Source of the DNA: Aurantibrevibacter litoralis
GTDB taxonomy: Bacteria > Bacteroidota > Bacteroidia > Flavobacteriales > Flavobacteriaceae
Direction: 5' to 3'
NCBI RefSeq assembly: GCF_034651555.1
Contig: NZ_JAYEEQ010000003.1
Coordinates: forward strand, 124,001 to 188,000
Length of the DNA: 64,000 nucleotides
Shown here: positions 16,994 through 25,736 of the stretch, one piece after another
How the letters are laid out: every line of letters begins with the position of its first letter
How positions within the stretch are numbered: the stretch's first letter is position 1
Translations under genes and position numbers: made by a program
The notes under the pieces: model-generated
The model's database searches: none
Seen by the model: the letters and a program-made list of their open reading frames with translations, nothing else
Told to the model about the DNA's origin: nothing

Positions 16994-17557
16994 ATGGCAA
17001 CAACATCCGATATTAGAAAAGGGTTGTGCATTAGGTACAACAATGATATTTTTAAAATTATTGAATTTTTACATGTGAAGCCCGGCAAGGGTCCCGCTTT
17101 CGTACGTACTAAATTGAAAAGCGTTACCACAGGAAAGGTTATAGATAATACATTTTCTGGTGGCCATAAGATTGAGGATGTACGGGTAGAAACACGAAAC
17201 TATCAGTTTTTGTATGCTGAAGGAGAAACGTACCATTTTATGAATACGGACGACTATAACCAAATTAGTCTTTTAGAAAGTGCTTTGGATGCCCCGGGAT
17301 TACTTAAGGAAGGTGAAGTGGTTACGATTTTATTCAATTCGGAAGACAATATGCCTTTGTCTGTAGATATGCCGGCAAATGTAGTTTTAGAAGTAATACA
17401 CGCCGAACCCGGTGTTAAAGGAAATACAGCAACCAATGCCACCAAACCCGCCACAGTAGAAACAGGCGCTAAGGTAAATGTGCCTCTTTTTATAAATGAA
17501 GGCGATAAAATTAAAATTGATACCGAAAAGGGATCCTATGTAGAACGTGTAAAATAA
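16994..17557 (+). CDS. efp: Translation elongation factor P
   Basis: EF-P (187 residues) relieves ribosome stalling on proline runs. The KOW-like N-terminal domain carries the tip loop KPGKGPAFVRTKLKS, whose Lys32 is the position modified in many bacteria, and two OB domains follow with the C-terminal signature GDKIKIDTEKGSYVERV. No modification enzyme is nearby. It is co-directional with the lipid A genes and closely spaced, then a 203-base gap leads to the second lpxD-like gene. Confidence 0.97.
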   Translation: MATTSDIRKGLCIRYNNDIFKIIEFLHVKPGKGPAFVRTKLKSVTTGKVIDNTFSGGHKIEDVRVETRNYQFLYAEGETYHFMNTDDYNQISLLESALDAPGLLKEGEVVTILFNSEDNMPLSVDMPANVVLEVIHAEPGVKGNTATNATKPATVETGAKVNVPLFINEGDKIKIDTEKGSYVERVK

Positions 17558-17760
17558 CGGCAACGAAAACGGTTTTATGCATGCCTTTTTGAAATGTATT
17601 GGTTGCGTTGTATGTATTCAGGGCTATAAAAAACATTCAAAAAAGGTAGCGTCTAGGTGTAATTCTTAGAAACTAAAAATCAATAGCAGAAAAGGTGCCT
17701 TATTTTAAAATCATCGAATAGTTCCACCGAAAAAAATAGGATATTAAATATTATCATTAA

Positions 17761-18693
17761 ATGAAATTTCCTGTTCCATACCGTCTAAAACAAATAGCAA
17801 ACCTACTTAAGGTAGATTTTGTAGGTGATGCCGATTTTCCTGTACTAGGGATGAACGAAATTCATGTGGTAGAACCGGGTGACATTGTTTTTGTAGATCA
17901 TCCCAAATATTATGACAAAGCCTTGCATTCCAAAGCAAGTGTGGTGCTTATAAATAAAAATGTCACTTGTCCAGAGGGTAAGGCTCTATTAATTTCTACC
18001 GATCCCTTTCGTGATTTTAATATATTAACGGATTTTTTCAGACCTTTCGAAAAATCGCACCATACTATTGCACCTTCGGCCATTATTGGAGAAAACACCA
18101 TTATACAGCCCAATGTATTTATAGGAAATAATGTGGAAATAGGAGCACATTGTCTTATACACGCCAATGTGGCTATTTATGACAATTGCATTATTGGAGA
18201 TCATGTAACAATTCATGCAGGGGCAGTGCTTGGCGCAGATGCCTTTTACTATAAGAAAAGACCGGAAGGATTCGATAAATTGCGTTCTGGAGGTAGGGTG
18301 GTTATCGAAGATCATGTTGACATTGGCGCTCTATGTACCATAGATAAAGGAGTTACGGGAGACACCAGAATTAAGGAAGGCACAAAACTAGACAATCAAG
18401 TGCAAGTGGGGCATGACACCGTTATTGGTAAAAAATGTCTCATTGCGGCACAAACAGGTATTGCCGGTTGTGTTGTTATTGAAGACGAAGTTACGCTTTG
18501 GGGTCAAGTAGGTATCACAAGTGCCGCAACTATAGGAGCAAAAGCGGTAGTACTTGCCCAAACCGGGGTGGCAAAATCCTTAGAGGGAGGCAAAACCTAT
18601 TTTGGGAGTCCGGCAGAAGAGGCTAGAGAAAAATTAAAGCAGATGGCGCACATCAAAAGAATTCCTGAAATTTTAAAAAAAATGAAAGAATAA
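17761..18693 (+). CDS. LpxD-like N-acyltransferase paralog
   Basis: A 310-residue left-handed beta-helix protein clearly related to the LpxD at 13780. It has an N-terminal uridine-binding-like region, hexapeptide turns and the histidine segment LDNQVQVGHDTVIG. The LpxD loop GADGFGFSP is changed to GADAFYYKK, and the last 30 residues also differ (YFGSPAEEAREKLKQMA). It probably acylates a UDP-sugar amine, but the acceptor or acyl chain may differ. The same order (lpxA, efp, this gene, sucD) is familiar from other flavobacteria, so it looks conserved rather than redundant. Confidence 0.85.
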   Translation: MKFPVPYRLKQIANLLKVDFVGDADFPVLGMNEIHVVEPGDIVFVDHPKYYDKALHSKASVVLINKNVTCPEGKALLISTDPFRDFNILTDFFRPFEKSHHTIAPSAIIGENTIIQPNVFIGNNVEIGAHCLIHANVAIYDNCIIGDHVTIHAGAVLGADAFYYKKRPEGFDKLRSGGRVVIEDHVDIGALCTIDKGVTGDTRIKEGTKLDNQVQVGHDTVIGKKCLIAAQTGIAGCVVIEDEVTLWGQVGITSAATIGAKAVVLAQTGVAKSLEGGKTYFGSPAEEAREKLKQMAHIKRIPEILKKMKE

Positions 18694-18715
18694 TAGATAT
18701 TCTTTTTTGATGCCC

Positions 18716-18723
18716 TATTTTTG
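18716..18723 (+). promoter_or_regulatory. -7 element of sucD
   Basis: TATTTTTG is a perfect TAnnTTTG match, 39 bases before the sucD ATG. The only nearby TTG is too close to serve as -33. Confidence 0.4.
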
Positions 18724-18762
18724 TGATCCATTTAAAGCATATAATAAGAACCAAATAGAGTT

Positions 18763-19635
18763 ATGAGCGTATTAGTTAATAAAAATTCCAAAATTATAGT
18801 TCAGGGGTTTACAGGAAGTGAAGGCACTTTTCATGCAGAACAAATGATCGATTATGGTACCAATGTAGTAGGCGGGGTTACTCCGGGTAAAGGGGGGCAA
18901 GAGCATTTGGGAAGACCGGTGTTTAATACCGTGGAGGATGCAGTACAAAAGGCTGGTGCCGATGTGTCAATTATCTTTGTACCGCCGGCTTTTGCGGCAG
19001 ATGCCATTATGGAAGCGGCTAATGCGGGCATAAAGGTGATTATTACCATCACAGAAGGTATTCCTGTTGCAGACATGGTAAAAGCATATGATTATATCAA
19101 AAATATGGATTGTAGGCTGATAGGCCCCAACTGCCCCGGTGTAATTACGCCCGAGGAAGCCAAAGTTGGCATTATGCCCGGATTTGTATTTAAAAAAGGT
19201 CATGTGGGTATTGTGTCTAAGTCAGGCACCTTAACTTATGAAGCTGCAGACCAAGTGGTACGTCAAGGCTTGGGTATTACCACAGCAATAGGTATTGGTG
19301 GCGATCCAATTATTGGAACGACAACCAAGGAAGCGGTTGAATTATTAATCAATGACCCCGAAACGCATTGCGTGGTGATGATTGGTGAAATAGGCGGACA
19401 ATTAGAGGCCGATGCCGCAAACTGGTATAAAAATAGTGGCAGTAAAAAACCAATAATTGGGTTTATCGCCGGCGAAACTGCCCCGGCGGGTCGTACTATG
19501 GGTCATGCCGGTGCTATTGTGGGTGGTAGTGATGATACTGCTCAGGCCAAAAAACGCATCATGCGAGAATGCGGTATTCACGTAGTAGATTCTCCCGCAG
19601 AAATTGGAAAAAAAGTAAAAGAGGTTCTAGGATAA
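18763..19635 (+). CDS. sucD: Succinate-CoA ligase, alpha subunit
   Basis: This TCA-cycle enzyme subunit (290 residues) converts succinyl-CoA to succinate with substrate-level phosphorylation. It shows the CoA-binding start VQGFTGSEGTFHAEQM, the GGVTPGKGG loop, GPNCPG, the SKSGTLTYEA motif and the phospho-histidine in GHAGAIVGG near residue 247. sucC is not in the window. The gene has its own -7 element and ends at a strong terminator, so it is probably monocistronic. Confidence 0.97.
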   Translation: MSVLVNKNSKIIVQGFTGSEGTFHAEQMIDYGTNVVGGVTPGKGGQEHLGRPVFNTVEDAVQKAGADVSIIFVPPAFAADAIMEAANAGIKVIITITEGIPVADMVKAYDYIKNMDCRLIGPNCPGVITPEEAKVGIMPGFVFKKGHVGIVSKSGTLTYEAADQVVRQGLGITTAIGIGGDPIIGTTTKEAVELLINDPETHCVVMIGEIGGQLEADAANWYKNSGSKKPIIGFIAGETAPAGRTMGHAGAIVGGSDDTAQAKKRIMRECGIHVVDSPAEIGKKVKEVLG

Positions 19636-19653
19636 AATCCTTCTTTTGAGGTT

Positions 19654-19682
19654 AAAAATCCCGCAATCGTCGGGATTTTTTT
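19654..19682 (+). terminator. Rho-independent terminator after sucD
   Basis: A perfect 10-bp stem (AAAAATCCCG with CGGGATTTTT) encloses a 7-base loop and ends in a run of seven T residues. It lies 18 bases after the sucD stop. Confidence 0.92.
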
Positions 19683-19738
19683 CGTAATTTACCAGTTCAA
19701 ACTAGATCTTTGAAAACATCGTACTAAAAGCGCAAATA

Positions 19739-20485
19739 ATGAAATTGTTAGAAGGAAAAAATGTAATCATCACGGGTGCCAGCAGGGGAATTGGTAGGGG
19801 TATTGCAGAAGTATTTGCCGATCATGGGGCTAATGTGGCCTTTACCTACAGCGCAAGCGAAGCTCCGGCACTAGTGCTCGAAAAAGAACTTAAGGCCAAA
19901 GGGGTTAGGGCAAAAGCGTATAAAAGCAATGCAGCAAGCTACACCGAGGCCGAACAGTTAGTAACGCAAGTTTTGGAAGATTTTGGCGGTGTAGATGTAT
20001 TGATTAACAATGCCGGTATTACAAAGGATAATTTATTAATGCGCATGGGAGAAGCCGATTTTGATACGGTGATAGAGACCAATTTAAAATCTGTTTTTAA
20101 TATGACGAAGGCCATTCAAAGAACCTTTCTAAAACAACGAAGCGGGTCTATCATAAATATGAGTAGTGTGGTAGGGGTAAAGGGTAATGCAGGCCAAACC
20201 AATTATGCCGCTTCAAAAGCTGGAATGATAGGTTTTACAAAGTCCGTTGCTTTAGAATTGGGATCGCGAAACATTCGGTGTAATGCCATTGCGCCCGGTT
20301 TCATTGAAACAGAAATGACCGATAGACTAGACGAAAAAACGGTACAAGGATGGCGCGATGGTATTCCTTTAAAACGAGGTGGTTCACCTGCTGATGTAGC
20401 CAATGCCTGTTTGTTTTTTGCTTCCGACTTATCGGCCTATATAACCGGTCAGGTTTTAAATGTAGATGGTGGAATGCTTACCTAA
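19739..20485 (+). CDS. fabG: 3-oxoacyl-ACP reductase
   Basis: A 248-residue short-chain dehydrogenase with the NADPH-binding motif TGASRGIGRG near residues 12-21, NNAG near 88, the catalytic serine in NMSSVVG, YAASKAG for Tyr and Lys, and the FabG-type C-terminus LNVDGGML. It reduces 3-oxoacyl-ACP during fatty acid elongation. The context (a VWA membrane protein next) is not lipid-specific, so a related reductase role cannot be excluded, though the motif set fits FabG well. Confidence 0.92.
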   Translation: MKLLEGKNVIITGASRGIGRGIAEVFADHGANVAFTYSASEAPALVLEKELKAKGVRAKAYKSNAASYTEAEQLVTQVLEDFGGVDVLINNAGITKDNLLMRMGEADFDTVIETNLKSVFNMTKAIQRTFLKQRSGSIINMSSVVGVKGNAGQTNYAASKAGMIGFTKSVALELGSRNIRCNAIAPGFIETEMTDRLDEKTVQGWRDGIPLKRGGSPADVANACLFFASDLSAYITGQVLNVDGGMLT

Positions 20486-20523
20486 ATTCAGTGTCCCTTT
20501 GGCCATGAAAGAGTCTTGTATCG

Positions 20524-22557
20524 ATGCCTATAGAAACGTTTTTTCTGATTTTACTTGCCCTTGTCGTTTCCGTAGCCGTCGTTTGGTTTCAGTATAGCCA
20601 TAAGCAACAGCAAAAAGGAACCTTATACTGGTTCCTAAGGGGATTGCGCTTTGTTGCGATTTTTGGGGTATTACTTCTTCTCATTAATCCAAAATTGACC
20701 AAAACGGCTTTATTTACCGAAAAACCCAATCTTATAGTGTTGCAAGATAATTCGGCCTCGATAACCGAATTGGATGCCGCAAGTGAGATTACCTCCCTTA
20801 TAGATCAAGTTGATCAAAATACGGAATTGGAAGCTAGGTTTAACCTACGCAAACACAGTTTCGGAACCGGATTAAATACCAATACCAACCTCACCTTTGA
20901 CGAATCCAATTCCAATATTGCGAAAGCACTGACGTCGGTTGCTTCCATTTACGGAAATACCCCGAGCGTCATTTTGTTAATAACCGATGGTAACCAAACC
21001 ATTGGAAATGATTATGTGTTTCTGGCTGATCAGATAAAACATCCCATATTTCCCATCGCGGTAGGAGACACTACCCGCTATCAGGACTTAAAAATAGATC
21101 GGATAAATAGCAATAGTTTTGCCTTTTTAAAAAATTCCTTTCCCATTGAGATTTTTGCCTCATACGAGGGTACCGGCGCGGTAAACGCTCAGCTCTCGAT
21201 AATCATGGACGGAAAAGTAGTGTTTACCAAGGTATTGCCTTTTTCTGCGACACAAAATTCGCAGTACCTAACAACTTTGTTACATGCGAGTACCGTCGGT
21301 GTTAAAAATATTACCGTTAAACTACAGCCTTTCGCCAACGAAAAAAATACGCAAAATAACCAACGGCAGTTGGCCGTAGAGGTGATTGATGAAAAAACGA
21401 AAATTGCGTTGGTCTCCGAGGTAATGCATCCTGATGTGGGAGCCCTTAAGAAGTCCATAGAAAGCAACGAACAGCGAACGGTAACCCTTGTGAAACCGTC
21501 AGTAGCCTTAGCCGAGATCGAAGATGCAGATGTGTTCCTGTTGTACCAGCCCAATGCTGCATTTGCACCTATTTATGATTTTATGGCGAAAAAAAAGGCC
21601 AATGCATTCACGATTACAGGAACCAAAACAGACTGGAATTTTTTGAACGCAATACAAACGGGTTTTACGGTAGAGAGTTATGGACAAAAAGAAGAGGTAA
21701 GTGCCGTAAAAAATGCTGCCTTTAGTTATTTTGATGTCTCCGATTTTTCTTTAGATGGATTTCCGCCCTTGGAAGGCATTCTGGGCGAAATAGTGCTTAC
21801 CGGGAAAAATGATGCGATTTTAACGCAACGTATCAAGGGAGTAGACCTAAACACTCCTTTACTTTCTATAATTACGGAAGATCCTGTCCGAAATGCAGTA
21901 CTCTTTGGTGAGAATATTTGGAAATGGCGGATGCAAAGCTATAGGAATGATCAGCATTTTAAAAATTTTGATGATTTTATTGGGAAAATCATGCTGAATT
22001 TAAGCATGACGCCGACGAAAAACCGCTTTAATTTGGAATATAGTCCTATTTATCAGCGCAGTAGTGAAGCTGTACTAAAAGCGACGTATTTTGATGAAAC
22101 TTATATTTTTGATACTACCGTAAACATAACCATAAAAGTAGTACACAAAGATACAGGCTCGTCTATGGAGATACCTTTGCTTTTAAAGGGAAATTATTAC
22201 GAAGCCGATTTAAGCAACCTTCCAGCGGGAAGTTACGAATTTGTCGCCACGGTTTCCGAAACCAATATGTCGAAGTCCGGGAGTTTTATAATACAAGATT
22301 TTGATATTGAAAAACAATTTTTGTCGGCTAATTATCAAAAATTGCAGACCCTAGCTAACAACAGCAATGGAAAACTTTATTTTTCTTCTGAAGGAAGTAC
22401 ATTACTTCAAAGTCTTATCACAGATCCGCAATGGGCACCTATACAAAGAAGCGAACAAAATGTTGTATCTTTGATCGATTTTCGATGGCTCTTAGCACTC
22501 ATAGTGATTGCTTTTGCTTCGGAGTGGTTTATCAGAAAATATAACGGATTAATTTAA
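20524..22557 (+). CDS. Large membrane protein with VWA-like domain
   Basis: This 677-residue protein has two N-terminal transmembrane segments (near 5-22 and 38-55) and a C-terminal one (LLALIVIAFASEWF). Between them is a von Willebrand A-type region with a MIDAS-like DNSAS motif (VLQDNSASI), LLITDGNQT and a beta-rich periplasmic part. The layout resembles BatA-like or glutamine-amidotransferase-like membrane proteins of Bacteroidota with a large periplasmic domain. A role in envelope assembly or adhesion is a guess. It starts 38 bases after fabG and ends 10 bases before the prohibitin-like gene, suggesting one transcript. Confidence 0.75.
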   Translation: MPIETFFLILLALVVSVAVVWFQYSHKQQQKGTLYWFLRGLRFVAIFGVLLLLINPKLTKTALFTEKPNLIVLQDNSASITELDAASEITSLIDQVDQNTELEARFNLRKHSFGTGLNTNTNLTFDESNSNIAKALTSVASIYGNTPSVILLITDGNQTIGNDYVFLADQIKHPIFPIAVGDTTRYQDLKIDRINSNSFAFLKNSFPIEIFASYEGTGAVNAQLSIIMDGKVVFTKVLPFSATQNSQYLTTLLHASTVGVKNITVKLQPFANEKNTQNNQRQLAVEVIDEKTKIALVSEVMHPDVGALKKSIESNEQRTVTLVKPSVALAEIEDADVFLLYQPNAAFAPIYDFMAKKKANAFTITGTKTDWNFLNAIQTGFTVESYGQKEEVSAVKNAAFSYFDVSDFSLDGFPPLEGILGEIVLTGKNDAILTQRIKGVDLNTPLLSIITEDPVRNAVLFGENIWKWRMQSYRNDQHFKNFDDFIGKIMLNLSMTPTKNRFNLEYSPIYQRSSEAVLKATYFDETYIFDTTVNITIKVVHKDTGSSMEIPLLLKGNYYEADLSNLPAGSYEFVATVSETNMSKSGSFIIQDFDIEKQFLSANYQKLQTLANNSNGKLYFSSEGSTLLQSLITDPQWAPIQRSEQNVVSLIDFRWLLALIVIAFASEWFIRKYNGLI

Positions 22558-22567
22558 ATAGAAACAA

Positions 22568-23383
22568 ATGGATAAGTTACCCAAAGTTGCATTACCTGCA
22601 ATATTTATTATGATTATTGTCATTATTTTAATTTCAAAATCGGCCATTACCATTGGTTCCGGACAAGCCGGTGTGCTATATAAAACGTTTGGTGGCGGGG
22701 TGGTAACCGATCAACCTCCATTGGGTGAAGGGTTTCACTTGGTAGCACCATGGAACAATATTACAATTTATGAGGTTCGCCAACAAGAAGTATATGAAAA
22801 AATGCAGGTGTTGTCTTCCAACGGGCTTGAAATCAAATTGGACGCTTCTATTTGGTTCGAGCCAATACGGTCTACCCTCGGAAAACTGCATCAGGAAAAG
22901 GGAGAAGAATATGTACAACGGGTCTTGTTGCCTACCATTCGCTCGGCTGCAAGAAGCGTTGTAGGTCGCTACACCCCGGAACAACTATATTCCAGTAAGC
23001 GTGATGCCATTCAAGATGAAATTTACCAAGAAACCAAGAAAATTGTAGACGGTCAGTATATTCAATTAAATGAAGTTTTGGTTCGCGATGTAACCTTGCC
23101 CCCTACTATAAAAGAAGCCATTGAGCGGAAATTACGCCAAGAACAGGAATCTTTAGAGTATGAATTTAGATTGGTTACCGCCGAAAAGGAAGCCGAAAAG
23201 GTACGGATTGAGGCACAAGGAAAAGCCGATGCCAATAGAATTTTGAGTGCATCGCTCAACGACCAGATTTTAAAAGACAAGGGTATAGATGCAACCTTAA
23301 AACTATCAGAATCTCCAAATTCTAAAGTGGTTGTTATTGGCGGCGGCGATGGCGGGATGCCCTTAATTTTGGGAAATAATTAA
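22568..23383 (+). CDS. Prohibitin-family SPFH domain protein
   Basis: The 271-residue protein has one N-terminal membrane helix (near 8-25) followed by the SPFH fold (AGVLYKTFGGGV, FHLVAPWNN, LDASIWFEP, RSAARSVVGRYTPEQLYS) and a charged coiled-coil (RKLRQEQESLEYEFRLVTAEKEAEKVRIEAQGKADA shortened here to its ends). Prohibitin-like proteins form membrane-bound ring or scaffold assemblies that organise lipids or regulate proteases such as FtsH. Its pairing with the VWA membrane protein 10 bases upstream suggests a shared envelope function. Confidence 0.9.
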   Translation: MDKLPKVALPAIFIMIIVIILISKSAITIGSGQAGVLYKTFGGGVVTDQPPLGEGFHLVAPWNNITIYEVRQQEVYEKMQVLSSNGLEIKLDASIWFEPIRSTLGKLHQEKGEEYVQRVLLPTIRSAARSVVGRYTPEQLYSSKRDAIQDEIYQETKKIVDGQYIQLNEVLVRDVTLPPTIKEAIERKLRQEQESLEYEFRLVTAEKEAEKVRIEAQGKADANRILSASLNDQILKDKGIDATLKLSESPNSKVVVIGGGDGGMPLILGNN

Positions 23384-23423
23384 AAATTATAGAATTAAAG
23401 TTTTTTTGAATTAAAATAAATTT

Positions 23424-23431
23424 TAATTTTA
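23424..23431 (+). promoter_or_regulatory. Possible -7 element of the his operon
   Basis: TAATTTTA differs from TAnnTTTG only at the last base. A TTG at 23406-23408 is 15 bases upstream, slightly closer than usual. Transcription would start only a few bases before the leader peptide ATG at 23439. Confidence 0.3.
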
Positions 23432-23438
23432 CACCATC

Positions 23439-23492
23439 ATGAAAATAAAAAATACACACCATCATTTTTATACTTGCACTCAGGCGAGGTAA
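23439..23492 (+). CDS. hisL: his operon leader peptide
   Basis: A 17-codon reading frame, MKIKNTHHHFYTCTQAR, carries three consecutive histidine codons (23457-23465) just upstream of the histidine biosynthesis genes and of a strong terminator. Such peptides sense charged tRNA-His: lack of histidine stalls the ribosome on the His codons. The stop codon TAA is at 23490-23492, directly at the end of the segment able to pair with the terminator's 5' arm. The peptide itself probably has no further function. Confidence 0.8.
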   Translation: MKIKNTHHHFYTCTQAR

Positions 23493-23520
23493 AAATGTAT
23501 TGTAGTGTTACAACATATTT

Positions 23521-23552
23521 AAAACCCGTTTGAGGAATCAAACGGGTTTTTT
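23521..23552 (+). terminator. Attenuator terminator upstream of hisG
   Basis: A perfect 13-bp stem (AAAACCCGTTTGA with TCAAACGGGTTTT), a GGAA loop and a run of six T residues, located 37 bases before the hisG ATG. It comes before the operon rather than after it, as expected for attenuation. Confidence 0.92.
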
Positions 23553-23588
23553 AGTTAATCAAAGCACGTAAAAGCTAATATATTAAAA

Positions 23589-24446
23589 ATGACAAAAATT
23601 AGAATCGCCATACAAAAGGCAGGCAGGCTACATGAAGATTCGCTGCAGTTGTTAAAGGATTGCGGAATTTCCATAGATAACGGACGAGATCAACTTAAAG
23701 CAGTTTCACGAAACTTTCCCTTGGAAGTTTTTTATTTGCGCAATGGGGATATTCCGCAATATTTAAAAGATGGTGTGGTAGACATCGCTGTTATCGGCGA
23801 AAATGTATTAATTGAAAAAGGAGGCGACATCCGAATTGCGGAAAAGTTGGGGTTCTCAAAATGCAAGGTATCGCTTGCAGTGCCTAAAGCCGTAGCATAT
23901 AATTCTGTTCTCGATTTTCAAGGCAAAAAGATTGCAACCTCCTATCCCAATACGGTAAAAGCCTATTTGGATGCCAAAGGAATCACAGCGGAACTTCACA
24001 TTATTAGTGGTTCGGTGGAAATAGCTCCCAACATAGGACTGGCAGATGCCATTTGCGATATTGTATCTAGTGGCAGCACGCTTTTCAAAAATAACTTAAA
24101 AGAGGTTGAAGTGATGCTAACCAGTGAAGCCGTACTTGCAGTCTCTCCGGAAATCTCGGCGGAAAGAATACCTATTTTGGAGCAGTTACAATTTCGGATT
24201 CAGTCTGTACTCAGGGCAAGACAATCTAAATATGTGTTGTTGAATGCACCCAATGACAAGCTAGATGCAATTATCGCGCTTTTGCCGGGCATGCGAAGTC
24301 CGACCGTATTGCCTTTAGCAGAAGAGGGATGGAGTTCCGTCCATACGGTAATCAACAAAGATAAATTTTGGGAAGTAATTACAGAGTTGAAAAAGGCAGG
24401 AGCCGAAGGTATTTTGGTATGTCCTATTGAAAAAATGGTATTATAA
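23589..24446 (+). CDS. hisG: ATP phosphoribosyltransferase
   Basis: HisG makes phosphoribosyl-ATP from ATP and PRPP, the first step of histidine synthesis. At 285 residues it is the long form with a C-terminal regulatory ACT-like domain (SPTVLPLAEEGWSSVHTVI), so it does not need HisZ. The N-terminus IRIAIQKAGRLHEDS and the PRPP-binding region ADAICDIVSSGSTLFKNNLKE are characteristic. It is the first gene after the attenuator and lies 6 bases before hisD. Confidence 0.97.
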   Translation: MTKIRIAIQKAGRLHEDSLQLLKDCGISIDNGRDQLKAVSRNFPLEVFYLRNGDIPQYLKDGVVDIAVIGENVLIEKGGDIRIAEKLGFSKCKVSLAVPKAVAYNSVLDFQGKKIATSYPNTVKAYLDAKGITAELHIISGSVEIAPNIGLADAICDIVSSGSTLFKNNLKEVEVMLTSEAVLAVSPEISAERIPILEQLQFRIQSVLRARQSKYVLLNAPNDKLDAIIALLPGMRSPTVLPLAEEGWSSVHTVINKDKFWEVITELKKAGAEGILVCPIEKMVL

Positions 24447-24452
24447 ATAGAA

Positions 24453-25736
24453 ATGAACAAAATATACAAACCAGCCAAAGCAGATTGGAAAACGGTTTTA
24501 AAACGGCCCACACAGAATTTCACTGATATAGAAGATACAGTCAATACCATCTTCAAACAAGTGGAAAAAGAAGGGGATCGGGTCATAAAGGAATTTACAG
24601 AAAAGTTTGATGGAGTCAAATTAGAATCCATTTCCGTTTCTGATGTTGAAATCAATGAAGCCCTTAGCCTGATTTCAGACGAACTGATAGCTGCGATACA
24701 GCTGGCAAAGCAAAATATCGAAAAATTCCATAACGCTCAGGTTACAGAAAGAGTAGAAGTTGAAACCGCCAAAGGCGTCTTGTGTTGGCAAGAAAAAAGA
24801 GCCATTCAAAAAGTGGGATTGTACATTCCCGGAGGAACAGCACCCTTATTTTCAACCATTTTGATGCTTGCCATTCCGGCCAAAATAGCAGGATGCAAAG
24901 AGGTCGTACTTTGTACGCCTCCCAACAAAGAAGGAAAAATTAATCCCGCCATTCTGTATACCGCGCAGTTATGTGAGGTGACGCAAATTTTTAAAGTCGG
25001 TGGTATTCAGGCCATTGCCGGGATGACGTTTGGAACAGCAACCATTCCACAGGTCTATAAAATTTTTGGACCCGGAAACCAGTACGTAACGGTAGCCAAA
25101 CAAATTGCAACCAAATATGGGGTGGCCATAGATATGCCCGCCGGACCCAGTGAATTGTTAGTAGTTGCAGATGATACAGCCAATGCCGCTTTTGTTGCAT
25201 CAGACTTACTCAGTCAGGCAGAGCATGGTGTAGATAGTCAGGTTATTCTGATATCTACTTCCAAAGATTTTATAGATTTAGTCGAATCAGAAATTGAAAA
25301 CCAAATTAGTGTGCTGCCCAGAAAGGATATTGCCCAAAAAGCAATTGATAATAGCAAGCTCATTTACGTGGAAGATGATCAAACGGCCATCGACCTAATC
25401 AATGAATACGGTCCCGAACACTATATTGTGTGTGTGGCAAATGAAGATTTTTATCTGGAAAACACAATAAATGCGGGTTCTGTGTTTATTGGAAATTATA
25501 CCCCTGAGAGTGCCGGAGATTATGCTTCCGGAACCAACCATACGCTGCCCACCAACGGGTATGCCAAACAATACAGCGGGGTACATCTAGATAGCTTTAT
25601 GAAAAGCATGACCTTTCAGAAACTGACTAAAGAAGGGATTCTGAACATCGGAAAAGCCATTGAGATTATGGCAGAGGCAGAAGGACTACAAGCTCACAAA
25701 AATGCGGTTACATTGCGATTAAATAGCTTAAAATGA
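24453..25736 (+). CDS. hisD: Histidinol dehydrogenase
   Basis: HisD (427 residues) oxidises L-histidinol to histidine in two NAD-dependent steps, the last reactions of the pathway. Recognisable segments are VGLYIPGGTAPLFSTILM, GPGNQYVTVAK, DMPAGPSELLVVADD, the zinc-site region SQAEHGVDSQ and GPEHYI, and the C-terminal SAGDYASGTNHTLPT. Its last four bases overlap the hisC start (ATGA), giving translational coupling. Confidence 0.97.
   Translation: MNKIYKPAKADWKTVLKRPTQNFTDIEDTVNTIFKQVEKEGDRVIKEFTEKFDGVKLESISVSDVEINEALSLISDELIAAIQLAKQNIEKFHNAQVTERVEVETAKGVLCWQEKRAIQKVGLYIPGGTAPLFSTILMLAIPAKIAGCKEVVLCTPPNKEGKINPAILYTAQLCEVTQIFKVGGIQAIAGMTFGTATIPQVYKIFGPGNQYVTVAKQIATKYGVAIDMPAGPSELLVVADDTANAAFVASDLLSQAEHGVDSQVILISTSKDFIDLVESEIENQISVLPRKDIAQKAIDNSKLIYVEDDQTAIDLINEYGPEHYIVCVANEDFYLENTINAGSVFIGNYTPESAGDYASGTNHTLPTNGYAKQYSGVHLDSFMKSMTFQKLTKEGILNIGKAIEIMAEAEGLQAHKNAVTLRLNSLK

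Larger units (their letters stand above)
23439..23552 (+). promoter_or_regulatory. Transcription attenuator of the his operon
   Basis: Three parts can be read. (1) The leader peptide with its HHH run. (2) A candidate antiterminator: 23479-23490 (CTCAGGCGAGGT) can pair with 23523-23534 (AACCCGTTTGAG), 10 of 12 positions including two G-U pairs, around a small hairpin at 23495-23516. (3) The terminator at 23521-23552. With histidine present the ribosome reaches the stop at 23490 and covers the antiterminator strand, so the terminator forms. With histidine scarce it stalls on 23457-23465 and leaves that strand free. The pairing was worked out by hand. Confidence 0.75.
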
